Origin: Mycolicibacter arupensis
GTDB lineage: Bacteria; Actinomycetota; Actinomycetes; Mycobacteriales; Mycobacteriaceae
Length of the DNA stretch: 64,000 nt
Assembly: GCF_002086515.1 (NCBI RefSeq)
Contig: NZ_MVHH01000011.1
Location: forward strand, 46,300-110,299
Direction: 5' to 3'
The notes under the pieces are model-generated. The model did no database searches, was not told the DNA's origin, and saw only the letters and a program-made list of their open reading frames with translations. This document shows positions 46,862 to 55,334 of this stretch, piece by piece. The first letter of the stretch is position 1, and every line of letters begins with the position of its first letter. The position numbers and the translations under genes were made by a program.

Positions 46862-46892
46862 CGCAATTTCGGCTGGGGAGCGGTGCTGGGTA

Positions 46893-47543
46893 ATGGGCGA
46901 ACACATCCGCACGGTCGTCGACGACCGGTGGGCTAGCGAGGACGAGTTCGTCGACGCGTTGCGGGCCGGGGACACCGAAGCATTCCGCCTACTGGTCGAC
47001 ACGATGCATGCACCCCTGGTCCGCATGGCGCGGATCTACCTGTCGGCGTCCATTGCAGAAGATGCCGTGCAAGACACGTGGACGTCGGTGGTTCGCACGA
47101 TCGGGAGCTTCGAAGGTCGTTCGACGGTCAAGACGTGGGTGTTCCGCATCATGCTCAACCGAATACGGACGCTGGCCCGAACACAGGGGCGCACCGTGCC
47201 ATTTGCCGTCGCAGGTCCGGAGGCGGATCCGTACCCGTCGGTAGATCCCAACCGGATGGTTCACGCCGAACTGGGTGCCCACCACTGGTCTGACGTGCCC
47301 GCAAGGTGGGACCTGTTGCCAGAGCAACGACTGCTTTCTCGCGAAGTGCGCACCTTGATCTCGCACGCCTTGGCCAAACTGCCAGACGCGCAACGCGAGG
47401 TGGTCTCGATGCGCGACGTCGAGGGCTGGACGAGCGAGGAAATCTGCGACGCGTTGGGGATCTCGGCGGTCAATCAACGCGTGCTGCTGCATCGTGGGCG
47501 CGCCGCCCTGCGGGCTGCGCTGGAGGAGTATCTCGATGACTGA
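46893..47543 (+). CDS. ECF-type RNA polymerase sigma factor
   Basis: The protein has 216 residues. Region 2 is DAVQDTWTSVVRTIGSFEGR, followed by STVKTWVFRIMLNRIRTLAR; region 4 is LPDAQREVVSMRDVEGWTSE with EICDALGISAVNQRVLLHRG. Between them a linker of about 60 residues contains WDLLPEQRL. It overlaps the downstream anti-sigma gene by 8 bp, so its partner is clear. The AhpD-like gene upstream and the peroxiredoxin downstream suggest an oxidative or thiol stress response. Confidence 0.9.
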   Translation: MGEHIRTVVDDRWASEDEFVDALRAGDTEAFRLLVDTMHAPLVRMARIYLSASIAEDAVQDTWTSVVRTIGSFEGRSTVKTWVFRIMLNRIRTLARTQGRTVPFAVAGPEADPYPSVDPNRMVHAELGAHHWSDVPARWDLLPEQRLLSREVRTLISHALAKLPDAQREVVSMRDVEGWTSEEICDALGISAVNQRVLLHRGRAALRAALEEYLDD

Positions 47544-47805
47544 CGAATTCATCACCAACGAACTGCAACTGGCGTGCAGCGACGTGATCGAGCTGGTCAC
47601 GACGTATCTCGATGACGCACTGAGTAACACAGACCTGCGCCGGTTCGAACAACACCGACGCGGCTGCGAAGCCTGCCGAGTCTTCATCGACCAGATTCGC
47701 CGCACCGTCAAGATCACTGCCGCCGCGCGCGACGACGCGGTGCAGGTGCGCCCGGCGAACTTCGACGCTCTGGTCGCCGAGCTGCGACGGCGGGGCCGTA
47801 GCTAG
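47536..47805 (+). CDS. Zinc-finger anti-sigma factor
   Basis: The protein has 89 residues. SDVIELVTTYLDDALSNTDL and RRFEQHRRGCEACRVFI show the HxxxCxxC motif of ZAS anti-sigma factors. It has no membrane helix, so it is a soluble, probably redox-sensing type like RsrA. ATG 47536 overlaps the sigma stop. It should hold the upstream ECF sigma inactive until its zinc thiols are oxidised. Confidence 0.85.
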   Translation: MTDEFITNELQLACSDVIELVTTYLDDALSNTDLRRFEQHRRGCEACRVFIDQIRRTVKITAAARDDAVQVRPANFDALVAELRRRGRS

Positions 47806-47961
47806 GGCCATCGTGTGCAAATCCACGCCGAACTCGATGCCCCCGAACGTCGCATGCCGCCGATGATGGCCCATGGCTGCGCGGGGGACAACGAAACTCG
47901 AGTCCCCGCCAGTTGTGCGTTCGGACCCGACAGGGCTTGGTGCTCAAGCGAGTTCATCGTC

Positions 47962-47977
47962 TGTACTGTTTGGTACA
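47962..47977. promoter_or_regulatory. Regulon operator copy A (TGTAC-N6-GTACA)
   Basis: TGTACTGTTTGGTACA is an inverted repeat with half-site TGTAC, 56 bp before the peroxiredoxin-GAF gene. It is shared with sites at 53533 and 55335 and nearly with 50176, all followed or preceded by related genes. Confidence 0.75.
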
Positions 47978-48033
47978 CTAGGCGAGATCGCTGTCGACAG
48001 GCTCGATGACACCACCGACGGGGAAGGCGTGCT

Positions 48034-49203
48034 ATGACAAGCTCTAAGTTCACCACTTTCAGCGAGAAGGTCGCAGAATTGGCGGAGCAGTTGGCCGGCG
48101 TGGCTCCGCCTGAGGTGCTCGAGGTCTTCGCCGCCGACCAGCGCGAGCTCCAGGCGGCCGGGGTGCCGGCGTCGGTGGCCGTGCCTGGGACGCGATTCCC
48201 GATCGCTGAGCTCATTGGGGCGGACGGGACGTCAGTCTCGTCGGCCGACGTGCTGGCCGGAGCACCCACGGTCGTGGTCTTCTATCGGGGGGCGTGGTGC
48301 CCGTATTGCAACATCGCGCTGCGCGTTTACGAACAGGATTTGGTGCCGGCGCTGGAGGCCCGCGGCGTTCGTCTGGTGGCCATCAGCCCGCAGAGCCCGG
48401 ATGGTTCGGTGTCGATGCAGCAGGCCAATGAGCTGAGCTTCGCGGTGCTCTCCGATCCGGGCAACCGCATCGCCGCCGCGTTGGGCATCGTTATCGCGCC
48501 CAGCGACGAAGCGCAGGCCGCGCAGAAGCAGCTGGGGCTTGATCTTGCGGCGGTGAACGCCGACGGCACCGTTGCGCTGCCGATGCCCACGGTGGCGATC
48601 GTCGATGCCGAGTCGGTGTTGCGGTGGATCGACGTGCATTCTAATTACGCCACGCGCACCGAGCCTGAAGACATCTTGGCGGCGGTCGACCGTGTTCTTG
48701 GCCGCGCGGCCACGTCAGCGGCGACCACACCTTCTCTTGCCCCGGTGGCGCCCCGCCTGGAAGAACTGGCCGACGAACTCGGTGTCAAGTCCGTTCTGGT
48801 CATGCGCTCGGACCCCGATTCCATGGTCGTCGCGGCGACGGCGGGCCCGGGCACCGCCTTCTATCGGGTGGGCGCCGCAGGCTCCAAGGCCGGCGCCGCA
48901 CCGGATCGGGTGCCGCTGTATTGCGAACGGGTGGTCGACGGCGGGGAGGCGATCTTCGTGCGTGACTCCCGCCTCGATGACACCTTCGCGGGCAACGAGG
49001 ATGAGACCGAGTTCGGCTTGAGTAATTACCTCGGGATGCCGGTCCGAGACGCCGGCGGGCACGTGGTGGGGACGGTGTGTGTTCTTGATGACCACGCACG
49101 CGACTATGACGGGGCCGCCCGCGACCACCTCGACGCGCTGCGCATCGAGGTGGAGGCGATCGTGGCAGCCGACCCGTCGGCGCTTGTCACCGATGATCGG
49201 TAG
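48034..49203 (+). CDS. Peroxiredoxin fused to a GAF domain
   Basis: The protein has 389 residues. Residues 1-230 are an AhpC-TSA peroxiredoxin: VVFYRGAWCPYCNIALRVYE with C89 and C92, VRLVAISPQSPDGSVSMQQA, and LPMPTVAIVDAESVLRWID. Residues from about 240 onward form a GAF-like domain: VKSVLVMRSDPDSMVVAATA, YCERVVDGGEAIFVRDSRLD, and LSNYLGMPVRDAGGHVVGTV followed by CVLDDHAR. GAF domains bind small ligands or flavin/haem, so this enzyme may be controlled by, or may report, a ligand. The fusion is unusual. A TetR-type operator precedes it. It ends next to the convergent SDR gene. Confidence 0.85.
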   Translation: MTSSKFTTFSEKVAELAEQLAGVAPPEVLEVFAADQRELQAAGVPASVAVPGTRFPIAELIGADGTSVSSADVLAGAPTVVVFYRGAWCPYCNIALRVYEQDLVPALEARGVRLVAISPQSPDGSVSMQQANELSFAVLSDPGNRIAAALGIVIAPSDEAQAAQKQLGLDLAAVNADGTVALPMPTVAIVDAESVLRWIDVHSNYATRTEPEDILAAVDRVLGRAATSAATTPSLAPVAPRLEELADELGVKSVLVMRSDPDSMVVAATAGPGTAFYRVGAAGSKAGAAPDRVPLYCERVVDGGEAIFVRDSRLDDTFAGNEDETEFGLSNYLGMPVRDAGGHVVGTVCVLDDHARDYDGAARDHLDALRIEVEAIVAADPSALVTDDR

Positions 49204-50148
49204 TCAGCGAGCGGCGGCGACAAATCGGTGGATGGCTTCGTCGGCGCGATCTTGGATCGTGGTGTCGGCGAAGTCTGCCAGGATCGTCGCCTGGTCGACG
49301 ACGGGCCCGGTGAGCTTCCCGGCGCCACTGGCGTAGAACACTCCGCTGCGGTACGAGTCATCGACGATTGCGTCAACCAGACGTCGCGCGCCGACGTCGA
49401 GCTTGTGCGCAAGGCCGAACAGCGGTGCGATGTAGGGCATCACGACGCGGCTCATGACGGTCCTCACTATCGGGTTGGTGTGCTCGAACGCGTTGGTGCC
49501 TGCGGTGTTGCCCGGGCTCACGGTGAGCAGACGAAGGTCGGGATGGCGGCGTGCCAGGGCCGATATCCACAGTGCACCAAGATATTTCGCGTGGGCGTAA
49601 GCCAGCATCGCGGTGGCGCGCCTGCCGGTGTAGAAGGATCCGTCGATGACGCCGGCGAACTCGTCGGCGGAATGGTGGGCGAAGGTTGGGGGTGGGATGC
49701 GCAATTGAACAACACCACGGGCAGCCTCGCTGCCGGTCAGCACGGCGGCGGCGGTTAACATTTCACGCTGGATCAGCGCCTCCAGCAGCATCACGTGCCC
49801 CAGCACGTTTGCGGCGAAGACCTCGGTGACACCATGGTCGTTGAGCGCCAATGGTTTTGGCCCGCCGAGGCCGCCAGCGTTCAAGACGACGGTGTGCAGC
49901 GGTTTGGTGATCGTGTCGAGGGCCGATTGCACAGATCCGGGATCGGCGACGTCCATGTGCAGGATTTCGAACAGCGCGGTGTTCGTGGCGCGCTCGAGGT
50001 CGGATCGTGCCGACGCGGCTCGCGTGAGGTTGCGACACGCGAGGAAGATTGTCGAAAATGCGCCGCGCAGTGCCAGTTGCCGTGCGATCTCCTTGCCGAT
50101 CCCGGAATTCGCGCCCGTGATGAGAATGGCCCGATCCGTCCGTGTCAT
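49204..50148 (-). CDS. Short-chain dehydrogenase (retinol/protochlorophyllide reductase-like)
   Basis: The protein has 314 residues. The nucleotide motif is TGANSGIG; FLACRNLTRA after the second strand suggests NADP(H). VVLNAGGLGGPKPL replaces NNAG, and YAHAKYLGALW holds the catalytic Tyr and Lys. The C-terminal region (LVDAIVDDSYRSGVFYASGA) matches the long SDR group. It is divergent from the haloalkane dehalogenase gene and shares an operator-like site with it. Substrate unknown; an alcohol or aldehyde from dehalogenation is conceivable. Confidence 0.85.
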   Translation of the reverse strand: MTRTDRAILITGANSGIGKEIARQLALRGAFSTIFLACRNLTRAASARSDLERATNTALFEILHMDVADPGSVQSALDTITKPLHTVVLNAGGLGGPKPLALNDHGVTEVFAANVLGHVMLLEALIQREMLTAAAVLTGSEAARGVVQLRIPPPTFAHHSADEFAGVIDGSFYTGRRATAMLAYAHAKYLGALWISALARRHPDLRLLTVSPGNTAGTNAFEHTNPIVRTVMSRVVMPYIAPLFGLAHKLDVGARRLVDAIVDDSYRSGVFYASGAGKLTGPVVDQATILADFADTTIQDRADEAIHRFVAAAR

Positions 50149-50175
50149 CGCCGCTCCGACCGCCGAAAGTCTGAC

Positions 50176-50191
50176 TTTACCGTTCGGTACA
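50176..50191. promoter_or_regulatory. Regulon operator copy B (one mismatch)
   Basis: TTTACCGTTCGGTACA matches TGTAC-N6-GTACA except for one base in the left half. It lies 27 bp from the SDR start and 39 bp from the dehalogenase start, so it could control both divergent genes. Confidence 0.6.
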
Positions 50192-50230
50192 CTACATCAC
50201 GATCACCTGCCTCACACCTGGAGCTGCCCG

Positions 50231-51124
50231 ATGAGCGTTGGCCTGCCTGAAGTTTTTCGGACCCCGGAGGGCCGATTCGCCCACCTGCCTGGCTATGACT
50301 TCACGCCGCACTATGTCGACGTTGACGGTCTGCGGATCCATTACCTCGACGAGGGCCCGCGCGAGGGCACGCCGATCGTGTGTTTTCACGGCGAGCCGAG
50401 TTGGGTTTACCTGTACCGCAAGATGATCGGCCCGCTGGTGGCCGCGGGCCACCGTGTCATTGCGCCGGACTACGCCGGCTTCGGGCGCTCGGACAAGCCG
50501 ACTGACCCGAACTGGTACACCTTCGACCGGCACGTGCAGATCGTCAGCGCGGTGCTCGATCGCCTCGACGTGCAGCAGGCGACGGCCGTGGTGCAGGACT
50601 GGGGCGGCCCGATCGGCCTGCGCTGGGCCGTCGAGCACTCCGATCGCGTGGCTGCACTGGCGATCTTCAACACCGGGCTGTTCACGGGGCGGGTGTCCAA
50701 AGGGTTCCTGTCCTGGCGCGAGTTCGCCGAGAAGAACCCCGACCTCCCGGTCGGAATGGTGATCCAGGGTGCGACGGCCACCGACCTGGCCGACGACGTC
50801 GTCGCCGCCTACGACGCGCCCTTCCCCACGCCCGAGTCCAAAGCCGGGGCGGCCCGCTTCCCGCTGCTTGTCCCCATCACGGGCGACGACGTCGGGGCCA
50901 ACGAGATGCGGGCGGTCATCGACCAGCTGTCGCGGTGGCAGAAGCCGGCCCTGGTGGCGTTCTCCGACCAGGACCCCATCTTCCCCTTCCCCCGAGCTGG
51001 TCAGGTGTTCTGTGACCTCATCCCCGGCGCCATCGATCAGGTGCGCATCGAAGGCGCATCGCACTTCCTGCAGGAGGATCGCGGCGAGCTCCTCGCCCAC
51101 GAGGTGCTCAAGGTGGCGCCGTGA
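50231..51124 (+). CDS. Haloalkane dehalogenase-like alpha/beta hydrolase
   Basis: The protein has 297 residues. HGEPSW (53-58) includes the halide-stabilising Trp, VVQDWGGPIGL gives the nucleophile D123 followed by the second halide-binding Trp position, and EGASHFLQED gives the catalytic His. RVIAPDYAGFGRSDKP is standard in subfamily HLD-I, as is Rv2296-type DhmA of mycobacteria. It should split carbon-halogen bonds to alcohol and halide. The frame is open further upstream, but ATG 50231 fits the family start and lies after the operator. Confidence 0.85.
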   Translation: MSVGLPEVFRTPEGRFAHLPGYDFTPHYVDVDGLRIHYLDEGPREGTPIVCFHGEPSWVYLYRKMIGPLVAAGHRVIAPDYAGFGRSDKPTDPNWYTFDRHVQIVSAVLDRLDVQQATAVVQDWGGPIGLRWAVEHSDRVAALAIFNTGLFTGRVSKGFLSWREFAEKNPDLPVGMVIQGATATDLADDVVAAYDAPFPTPESKAGAARFPLLVPITGDDVGANEMRAVIDQLSRWQKPALVAFSDQDPIFPFPRAGQVFCDLIPGAIDQVRIEGASHFLQEDRGELLAHEVLKVAP

Positions 51125-51242
51125 CGAAAGTGTGACGGCTGGTGGCAACGACCCGTTGGCCGTGTCACGCTGAATTCATCGGCCCGGCATTCCGCCGCGC
51201 CGACCGGGGATCTGGGGACCCGATGATTGTCGAGGGCGAGAA

Positions 51243-51542
51243 ATGACGTCTAAGGCTGGCCGGATGCGGTGGTGGTGGCGGCGGCGCGGGGTGATGCGGT
51301 CGCGCCCGCTGCGGTGCGAGGAGATGGTCGAGCTGGTCACGGCGTATCTGGAGGACGCGCTCGATGCCGACGATCGCGCGCGCTTTGAGACGCATCTGCA
51401 CGGATGTGAGGGCTGCGCCGCTTATTTGGACCAGTTGCACGCCACGGTCGGCACTCTGGGCGGCATCCGTGAGGAGCACCTCGATCCGGTCTACCGCGCC
51501 CGGCTGCTGGCCGCCTTCGCCGAGACGGCGGGCTCATGGTAA
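51243..51542 (+). CDS. Zinc-finger anti-sigma factor (precedes its sigma)
   Basis: The protein has 99 residues. A basic N-terminus (MRWWWRRRGVMRSRP) is followed by CEEMVELVTAYLEDALDADD and FETHLHGCEGCAAYL with the HxxxCxxC motif. It is similar to the anti-sigma at 47536. Its stop overlaps the ATG of the next sigma gene by 7 bp. This order, anti-sigma first, is the reverse of the other pair. Confidence 0.8.
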   Translation: MTSKAGRMRWWWRRRGVMRSRPLRCEEMVELVTAYLEDALDADDRARFETHLHGCEGCAAYLDQLHATVGTLGGIREEHLDPVYRARLLAAFAETAGSW

Positions 51543-52171
51543 CCCGGATCGCCGGTGAGCAGGCGTTGGTCACGGGGCTTCGCGCGGGTGATCAGCGTGC
51601 CTTTGCTCAACTGGTCGACGAGCACACGCCCGCCCTGTTGCGTGTCGCACGCGCCTACGTCTCCGATCACCCGACAGCCGAGGACGTGGTGCAAGAGACT
51701 TGGATCGCCGTGGTGAAGGGCATTAGGGGTTTTGAGGGCCGATCCTCGCTCAAGACGTGGCTCTTTGCGGTGTTGACAAACATCGCCAAGCAGCGCGGGG
51801 TTCGCGATCATCGGCGCAACGAGACCCTCACCGACTTCGGTGCGGCCACCGTGGATCCAGCGCGCTTTCACCGTCCCGGCGAGCCCGGCGCCGGCTCGTG
51901 GAAACAGCCGCCGGCGCCGTTCCCGGACAGCCCGGAGGGCTCGGTTCTGCATCGCGAGTTGTTGGAGGTTGCCCGGCGTGAGCTGGACAAGTTACCCGAG
52001 GGACAACGCGCCGTGGTGACCCTGCGCGACCTTCTCGGGTTCGACGCCGCGGAGGTCTGCGAGGTGCTCGACATCACCGCGGGCAATCAACGGGTGCTGC
52101 TGCACCGCGGACGCGCAGCGATCCGTCAAAGTCTTGAGGATTACCTCAGCGCAGGCCAGCGAGAGTTCTGA
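51536..52171 (+). CDS. ECF-type RNA polymerase sigma factor
   Basis: The protein has 211 residues. Region 2 is PTAEDVVQETWIAVVKGIRG with FEGRSSLKTWLFAVLTNIAK, and region 4 is LPEGQRAVVTLRDLLGFDAA with EVCEVLDITAGNQRVLLHRG. The linker contains FPDSPEGSVLHRELL. It is clearly related to the sigma at 46893 (same VNQRVLLHRGRAA-type end), so the pairs arose by duplication. It converges on tetR, with only 4 bp between stops. Confidence 0.9.
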   Translation: MVTRIAGEQALVTGLRAGDQRAFAQLVDEHTPALLRVARAYVSDHPTAEDVVQETWIAVVKGIRGFEGRSSLKTWLFAVLTNIAKQRGVRDHRRNETLTDFGAATVDPARFHRPGEPGAGSWKQPPAPFPDSPEGSVLHRELLEVARRELDKLPEGQRAVVTLRDLLGFDAAEVCEVLDITAGNQRVLLHRGRAAIRQSLEDYLSAGQREF

Positions 52172-52175
52172 CGGC

Positions 52176-52856
52176 TCAACGGGTTTGGCGCTTGCGGCGG
52201 GCCGATCCGGGTTTGGCGGGTGCTGAAGTAGCCGCCCAGCGGTGAAGTTCGGTGACCGCGCCGTCGAGGGTGTCGCGTAGCACGGTGACGTTTCCGCGCA
52301 CACGGGCGAGCAACATCCCGCCCTGCAGGGCGGCGATGACCATGGCGGCCAGGCGCGCCGGTTTCGCCGTGTGCACCAGGTCGCCGCGATCCTTCATCGC
52401 CTTCAGCCCGCGCGCCAGGGGGGCTTCCCACCGAGCGAACGCGGCATCCAGGCTGGGGCCAAACGTGTCATCGTTTTTCAACTCGGCCGCGATCGTTCCC
52501 AACGGACACCCGAACGGGCCGCCCCTTCGGGATTGCTCGCGCACGATGCGGGCCATCCACGCGTCGATGCCCTGCCAGGAGTCGGTGTGGTCGAGTTCGG
52601 GTTGCTGCGCGGCGAGCACCAACTCCAGTTGCCGCTCGATCACCGCGGCCACCAGGTCGGCCTTGCCGTCGAAATAGTGATACATCTGGCCCTTGCCGGC
52701 GCCCGCGGCGGTCAGCACGTCGTCGAGGCTGGTGGTGCTCACGCCGTTGTGATACATCAACGTGGCCGCGGCGTCCACGATCTGTGCGCGCGCACGCTGA
52801 CCGCGCGCGGTCGCTGGGAGCGGGCGCGCCGTGCCGGTCGGTCGCAATGCGGACAT
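52176..52856 (-). CDS. TetR-family regulator (candidate TGTAC-regulon repressor)
   Basis: The protein has 226 residues from ATG 52856; a longer GTG start at 52895 is possible. The helix-turn-helix is RAQIVDAAATLMYHNGVSTT, then SLDDVLTAAGAGKGQMYHYF. The ligand domain carries GGPFGCPLGTIAAELKNDD, whose Cys could be a redox sensor. It is a paralogue of the TetR at 39519. It lies 58 bp downstream of a peroxiredoxin gene preceded by a TGTAC-N6-GTACA site, so it is probably in that operon and autoregulated. Confidence 0.85.
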   Translation of the reverse strand: MSALRPTGTARPLPATARGQRARAQIVDAAATLMYHNGVSTTSLDDVLTAAGAGKGQMYHYFDGKADLVAAVIERQLELVLAAQQPELDHTDSWQGIDAWMARIVREQSRRGGPFGCPLGTIAAELKNDDTFGPSLDAAFARWEAPLARGLKAMKDRGDLVHTAKPARLAAMVIAALQGGMLLARVRGNVTVLRDTLDGAVTELHRWAATSAPAKPGSARRKRQTR

Positions 52857-52914
52857 CCCGAAAAGGATATAGAAGCAACCCTGGCCGACCGGCACGGCGC
52901 GACCGCGGCCGGTG

Positions 52915-53478
52915 TCACCGCACGTGGGCCAGCAGTTCGTCGACCGACCACTGGTCGTAGGCGTGGATTCCGCGTTTGGCGGCGACCACTTTGCCGTCCG
53001 ACCCGATCAGGAAGTCTCCCGGCAGCCCCAGGGTGCCTCCGATCGGGTCGTTGTTGTAGACCGGTGTCGGGGTCGGGTCGCCCCGCTTGAGGAGTTGGCG
53101 AATCCGCTGGGCCACGACCGGGGCGAGGGCGCGGGGGTCGAGGATGGCCCGCCGCGAGGAACCCACACCGAACTCGTCGTAGAGCAGCTTGGCCGGATCG
53201 CCGATGACCGCGAACGGCAGCTCGACCCCGTGGCGGCGCAGTTCGTCATCGCTGGAGTGGAACACCACCACCTCACGGATGCCGGCCGCGGCGATCTCGT
53301 CGTAACGCCGCGCCATCGACTGAAGGTGCACGTTGCAGATCGGGCAGCCCGCGAAGCGACGCAACTGCAGATGGACAAGGCGGTCGGGATCCGGGATGCG
53401 CACCGTCTCTCCGGATACGGTGACCAGTTCCCGGGGTGCCACCACAGTGCCCGGGCCGACGACGTTGGCTTTTCTCAT
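52915..53478 (-). CDS. Peroxiredoxin-like (AhpC-TSA) protein, CPIC type
   Basis: The protein has 187 residues. RRFAGCPICNVHLQSMARRY holds the CxxC site, and EVVVFHSSDDELRRHGVELP and LGLPGDFLIGSDGKVVAAKR match the paralogue at 37561-38142. It ends HAYDQWSVDELLAHVR. A perfect operator lies 54 bp upstream, and the tetR gene follows, so it forms a self-regulated operon for thiol peroxide chemistry. Confidence 0.85.
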   Translation of the reverse strand: MRKANVVGPGTVVAPRELVTVSGETVRIPDPDRLVHLQLRRFAGCPICNVHLQSMARRYDEIAAAGIREVVVFHSSDDELRRHGVELPFAVIGDPAKLLYDEFGVGSSRRAILDPRALAPVVAQRIRQLLKRGDPTPTPVYNNDPIGGTLGLPGDFLIGSDGKVVAAKRGIHAYDQWSVDELLAHVR

Positions 53479-53532
53479 GAGAAGTACTGCCTTTCAGAAA
53501 GTTCGTGGCGGGCCCGCAAGTGACAAAGATAG

Positions 53533-53548
53533 TGTACTAAACAGTACA
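53533..53548. promoter_or_regulatory. Regulon operator copy C (TGTAC-N6-GTACA)
   Basis: TGTACTAAACAGTACA is a perfect inverted repeat (the first and last six bases match) before the peroxiredoxin-tetR operon. Confidence 0.75.
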
Positions 53549-53711
53549 GTCGAGGCTGCGGTGGGTAATGGGCGATTTCGCGGCTGTCGGCGTTTCGTCA
53601 CCATGACCTGACGGTGTACGACAATGCTTGCCGCCCAGGGCCGAATCGCACTTCGGTGGTGGCGTGCCGAGTCGGCGTCGACCATGGCGCCCATCGTCGA
53701 TCGCGTGGGGG

Positions 53712-54236
53712 TCACCCACGTAGGGTGTCGGCCAGGGTCCACAGCGACACCCCGAGTAGGACGACGTCCTTGAGCAGGAACTGACCGGTCGACGACAATG
53801 CGGGGAATCCGCCGCCGGCCGCTTCGGCGACGCCGGGGGTGCTGAACAGGAAGCTGATCGTCGTCAGGAACAACAGCGTCGCCAGGACGCTGCCGAGCAC
53901 CGAGAGTTTGGGCGCGATGGGTTTGGCGGCCAGCAGGATCGCGGTGAGGATCTCGAAAACCCCCAGCAGATTGGAGAAGGTCTGCACCGAGAACAGGTTG
54001 TAGAGCCAGCTCAACAGTGGGCTGTTGGCGACCAGTGGCTGGATGCCCTCGGCCTCGTAGGCGGTGAACTTCAGCGCACCGATCCAGGCGATCACGACGA
54101 CCAGGCCGTAGCGGGCGACGAAAGACGCGAGGCCTTCGAGCCTCGCGTGGATGCCCGGATTGGTCAGGACATTGTTGGTAGCCACGAGTTTAACCTCCAA
54201 ACGGGAGTCTGCTGTCGTTGGTGTGGTGTCGGCCAA
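53712..54236 (-). CDS. DUF417 membrane protein (RclC/YkgB-like)
   Basis: The protein has 174 residues and four membrane helices: FVARYGLVVVIAWIGALKFT, LLGVFEILTAILLAAKP, SVLGSVLATLLFLTTISFLF and LLKDVVLLGVSLWTLADTL. WIGALKFTAYEAEGIQPLV and NSPLLSWLYNLFSVQTFSN are the DUF417 signatures. In E. coli the RclC member belongs to a reactive chlorine response. It fits the oxidant and halogen theme of this region. No TGTAC site is seen in front of it. Confidence 0.85.
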   Translation of the reverse strand: MADTTPTTADSRLEVKLVATNNVLTNPGIHARLEGLASFVARYGLVVVIAWIGALKFTAYEAEGIQPLVANSPLLSWLYNLFSVQTFSNLLGVFEILTAILLAAKPIAPKLSVLGSVLATLLFLTTISFLFSTPGVAEAAGGGFPALSSTGQFLLKDVVLLGVSLWTLADTLRG

Positions 54237-54411
54237 CCCGGCTTCCGTTACACAGAACAGGGTTTCGGCTCCAAGTTGACCGAATGGTCAACTACGACTC
54301 AGGCGCGAGGCGCCTGTCCGCGTGGTCGCTGCCTGTGTGTTTGACAAGGAGTGGACGCGGGCGCCGTAACGGCTGTTCGTGGCGACTGTCAGGTTCGCAA
54401 CGGTGTCGGGT

Positions 54412-55302
54412 TTACCGACGCTGTCCGTCAACGGCCGAAGCGAGACGGCAGACGGCGTCGGCGATCTGTTCTGGGTAGTCCTCTTGGAGGAAATGTTTGG
54501 CGGGCAACAGGATCGGGTCGTCGATGCCTGATGCCAGTTGCGCGTGAATGCCGTCGTGGCGCAATGTCAGGGCGTGGTCTCGGGCGCCCCAGACGATCTG
54601 CACCGGATACGGGGTGTTCCGTACGGCGGACACGTAGCGCCGTTGCTTGTCGGCGGTCGGCTCGAAGCCTCGCATGATCTTCAGGAACGCCCGCCCGCCG
54701 TCGTCGCCGAGCAACAGCGGGACATACGCGGCGATTTCGGCCGCCGGAACCTTGCGGCTGACACCCGTGTAGCGCATCAACGACAGGAACACACCGGGCA
54801 ACTGCAGCGACGCCAGCCACGCCTCGCCCACGCCCGTGTGTGCAAACGGCTCCATCATCCACGGGCGCTGAAAGCTCTCAACGGCCACAGTGGTGTTGAG
54901 CATGGTCAACGACCGGATCCGGTCAGGCTGTGCTGCGGCGACTTCGAACCCGATCGGCCCTCCGATGTCGTGCACCACCAGGTGGAAACGTTCGAGCTCC
55001 AACGCGTCGACGGCCGCGAGCAACCAGCGGCCAAGGCCGGTCCAGGTGTAGTCGAAGTCCGCCGGACGTTCGGCGTAACCCAGCCCGGGCAGGTCGACGG
55101 CAATACCGCGCAGACCCCGGTGCGCCACGGCCGCTACGACCTTGCGGTAGAGATAGCTCGACGCGGGAACCCCGTGCACGCACACCACCGGCTCGGCGTC
55201 CGGCGCACCGGCATCGAGGGCAAAGGAGCGCACCCCGGCGGCGGTGAACTCTCTGCCCGATGCCCGGTACCCGGCCAATAATTGCTCGACGGCAAGCGAC
55301 AT
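54412..55302 (-). CDS. Alpha/beta hydrolase, haloalkane dehalogenase/epoxide hydrolase group
   Basis: The protein has 296 residues. VCVHGVPASSYLYRKVV gives the HGxP oxyanion motif, LVVHDIGGPIGFEVAAAQ places the Asp nucleophile in VHDIGG, and LLPAKHFLQEDYPEQIADAV carries the catalytic His. The halide-binding Trp after HGxP is Ala/Ser here and the residue after the nucleophile is Ile, so dehalogenase activity is less certain than for the gene at 50231. An epoxide or ester substrate is possible. A perfect TGTAC-N6-GTACA site lies 32 bp upstream. Confidence 0.8.
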   Translation of the reverse strand: MSLAVEQLLAGYRASGREFTAAGVRSFALDAGAPDAEPVVCVHGVPASSYLYRKVVAAVAHRGLRGIAVDLPGLGYAERPADFDYTWTGLGRWLLAAVDALELERFHLVVHDIGGPIGFEVAAAQPDRIRSLTMLNTTVAVESFQRPWMMEPFAHTGVGEAWLASLQLPGVFLSLMRYTGVSRKVPAAEIAAYVPLLLGDDGGRAFLKIMRGFEPTADKQRRYVSAVRNTPYPVQIVWGARDHALTLRHDGIHAQLASGIDDPILLPAKHFLQEDYPEQIADAVCRLASAVDGQRR

Positions 55303-55334
55303 TATCCTGTGGATCCGTTCATCTCAGCCTACCC

